A stretch of 26,071 nucleotides of DNA from Bacillota bacterium (GTDB lineage Bacteria; Bacillota; Dehalobacteriia; UBA4068): positions 1 through 26,071 of the forward strand of contig WRKD01000224.1 in NCBI GenBank assembly GCA_009778255.1, read 5' to 3'. Made by a program: the position numbers and the translations under genes. Numbering within the stretch: position 1 is the stretch's first letter; every line of letters starts with the position of its first letter. Under the pieces are notes generated by a model. It made no database searches. It was not told where the DNA came from and saw nothing but the letters and a program-made list of their open reading frames with translations. Positions 24,986 through 26,071 of the stretch are shown here, piece by piece.

Positions 24986-25912
24986 ATGCAGACGACACAT
25001 AGACTTTTTCATGCAGATGCGCGTGATATGAGCTTCATACCCGATAATAGTGTGCATCTCGTTGTAACGTCGCCACCTTATTGGAATTTGAAAGAGTATG
25101 AACGTGGAGAAAGTCAGCTCGGGATTATTGAAGATTATGAGCAGTTCGTCGACGAATTAGTAAAAGTATGGAAAGAGTGCTATAGGATTTTGGTTCCGGG
25201 GGGGCGTGTTGTTTGCGTCGTTGGCGATGTCTGCCTGTCTCGCAGAAAGTATGGACGCCATGTCGTTATGCCTCTTCATTCTGATATTGCGGTTTCTTGC
25301 CGGAAAATAGGCTTTGACAATTTAAATCCTATCCTTTGGCATAAAGTGTCTAACGCAACTTTCGAAGCGAATAACTGCGCTTCTTTTTTGGGGAAGCCTT
25401 ATGAGCCGAATGCCATAATCAAGAACGACATGGAATATATTCTGATGCAAAGAAAACCCGGCGGATATAGAGCCCCAACAAATTTACAACGAGAAAAGAG
25501 CCGCATAGCAAAAACAGATTATGATGATTGGTTTAAACAGATATGGACATTGGGAGGAGCCTCCACAAAAAAACATCCCGCACCATTTCCTCTTGAACTT
25601 GCTACAAGGTTAGTAAAAATGTTTTCTTTTTATGGTGATACCGTGATTGATCCATTTTGTGGTAGCGGAACTACTATGCAAGCGGCTTTAATTAGCGAGC
25701 GCAACAGCATAGGGATAGAAGTCGAGGAAAAGTATTGTAGGATGATTGAAAATCACATGGATCATAATAATAATTTGTTTTCAAAGATCAATTTTCAATT
25801 TATTCCGAACGAACACCGTAAAGCAAATATTGTCAATACAGACCCATCATTGCAAATGTTTGTGATTGACGGCAACATCAAATCACATCTCGAAAAGGTG
25901 GAGAACGTTTAA
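24986..25912 (+). CDS. Beta-class DNA methyltransferase (TSPPYW type) of the restriction-modification pair
   Basis: The protein has 308 residues. The catalytic motif IV TSPPYW (28-33) comes first and the SAM-binding motif I DPFCGSGTT (222-230) comes late, with motif X-like HPAPFPLELATRLVKMFS just before it. This order defines the beta class. TSPPYW usually marks N4-cytosine enzymes, though some N6-adenine enzymes share it. The variable stretch between (about 95-190) would read the target. The ribosome site GGGGGTGA overlaps the nuclease stop, so both proteins are made from one message. It should protect the site cut by the upstream nuclease. Known PaeR7I/XhoI-type partners are, as I remember, longer gamma-class adenine methylases, so this pairing is unusual. 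Confidence 0.92.
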   Translation: MQTTHRLFHADARDMSFIPDNSVHLVVTSPPYWNLKEYERGESQLGIIEDYEQFVDELVKVWKECYRILVPGGRVVCVVGDVCLSRRKYGRHVVMPLHSDIAVSCRKIGFDNLNPILWHKVSNATFEANNCASFLGKPYEPNAIIKNDMEYILMQRKPGGYRAPTNLQREKSRIAKTDYDDWFKQIWTLGGASTKKHPAPFPLELATRLVKMFSFYGDTVIDPFCGSGTTMQAALISERNSIGIEVEEKYCRMIENHMDHNNNLFSKINFQFIPNEHRKANIVNTDPSLQMFVIDGNIKSHLEKVENV

Positions 25913-25998
25913 TGTTTTGTGACCGCATATCGCTTTATCAAGATATAGAGCGTCCGGAAATCATGACGATCAGCGAGTTTGAACTAAAATATCTGTAA
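25912..25998 (+). CDS. 28-residue ORF coupled to the methyltransferase
   Basis: The ATG overlaps the methyltransferase stop (TAATG), and GGAGAACG lies upstream, so translational coupling is plausible. The peptide MFCDRISLYQDIERPEIMTI continues for eight residues (ending FELKYL). It is soluble, acidic and of unknown function. It could be a fragment of a longer gene or a true small protein. The terminator follows 25 bp later. Confidence 0.4.
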   Translation: MFCDRISLYQDIERPEIMTISEFELKYL

Positions 25999-26023
25999 AG
26001 CTTTTCTTTTATCAACTTACGCC

Positions 26024-26057
26024 AAAACGCGAAGCAGCGTCCGCTGCTTCGCGTTTT
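26024..26057 (+). terminator. Strong terminator of the restriction-modification operon
   Basis: A perfect 15-bp inverted repeat (AAAACGCGAAGCAGC and its complement) surrounds a 4-base loop GTCC. The A and T runs in the stem make it usable from both strands. It lies 25 bp after the last small ORF. Confidence 0.92.
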
Positions 26058-26071
26058 GCATATTTTGTATT

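Overview
The window looks like chromosome of an anaerobic, low-to-moderate GC bacterium of the Firmicutes type. Strong GGAGG-like ribosome sites, near-consensus TTGACA/TATAAT promoters, TTG and GTG starts, a group 4 membrane [NiFe] hydrogenase and a PadR/DUF1700/toast-rack/PspC membrane-stress cluster all fit. Clostridia or Negativicutes are possible; the sequence does not settle which. No rRNA, tRNA, CRISPR array, transposase or phage structural gene is visible.

Layout. (1) 1-2124, plus strand: the 3' end of an energy-converting hydrogenase operon, with the large-subunit C-terminus, a NuoH/HycD-like membrane subunit, a 2x[4Fe-4S] ferredoxin subunit and the maturation protease. The genes are almost all overlapping. 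(2) 2121-4418, minus strand: a four-gene PadR - DUF1700 - toast-rack protein - PspC operon behind a consensus promoter that carries a 25-bp palindrome. (3) 4746-8685, plus strand: a soluble hybrid histidine kinase with a C-terminal Hpt domain, overlapping a REC-HD-GYP c-di-GMP phosphodiesterase, followed by a small metallo-beta-lactamase-fold hydrolase and a terminator. (4) 8782-12569, accessory region: an unusual amidase-like protein without a signal peptide, a 74-residue small protein, two inverted-repeat elements, an XRE-ImmA/IrrE regulator with a repeated TTGACA promoter region, and a small overlapping ORF that resembles the start of a radical SAM protein. (5) 12649-16121: a drug-efflux operon with a lipoprotein adaptor, a short membrane-anchored adaptor without a coiled-coil hairpin, and a 14-TM DHA2 transporter. 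(6) 16206-16382: an 88-bp imperfect palindrome and two adjacent 41-bp repeats with covarying hairpins. (7) 16347-23799, minus strand: a WecC-like UDP-sugar dehydrogenase and two very large fused glycosyltransferase/methyltransferase proteins with TPR-like helices, probably for surface polysaccharide or glycoprotein synthesis. (8) 24035-26057, plus strand: a type II restriction-modification system with a XhoI/PaeR7I-family nuclease, a beta-class DNA methyltransferase and a coupled 28-codon ORF, closed by a strong terminator.

How the parts relate. Region 1 is energy metabolism. Regions 2 and 3 sense and signal: membrane stress, and a phosphorelay into c-di-GMP breakdown. Regions 5 and 7 act at the envelope. 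Regions 4 and 8 are accessory and defence-like. The most unusual items are the paired GT-TPR-methyltransferase giants, the XhoI-type nuclease with a beta-class methyltransferase, the amidase-like protein with a cysteine-rich insert, and a two-copy inverted-repeat family whose ends are conserved while its centres differ.
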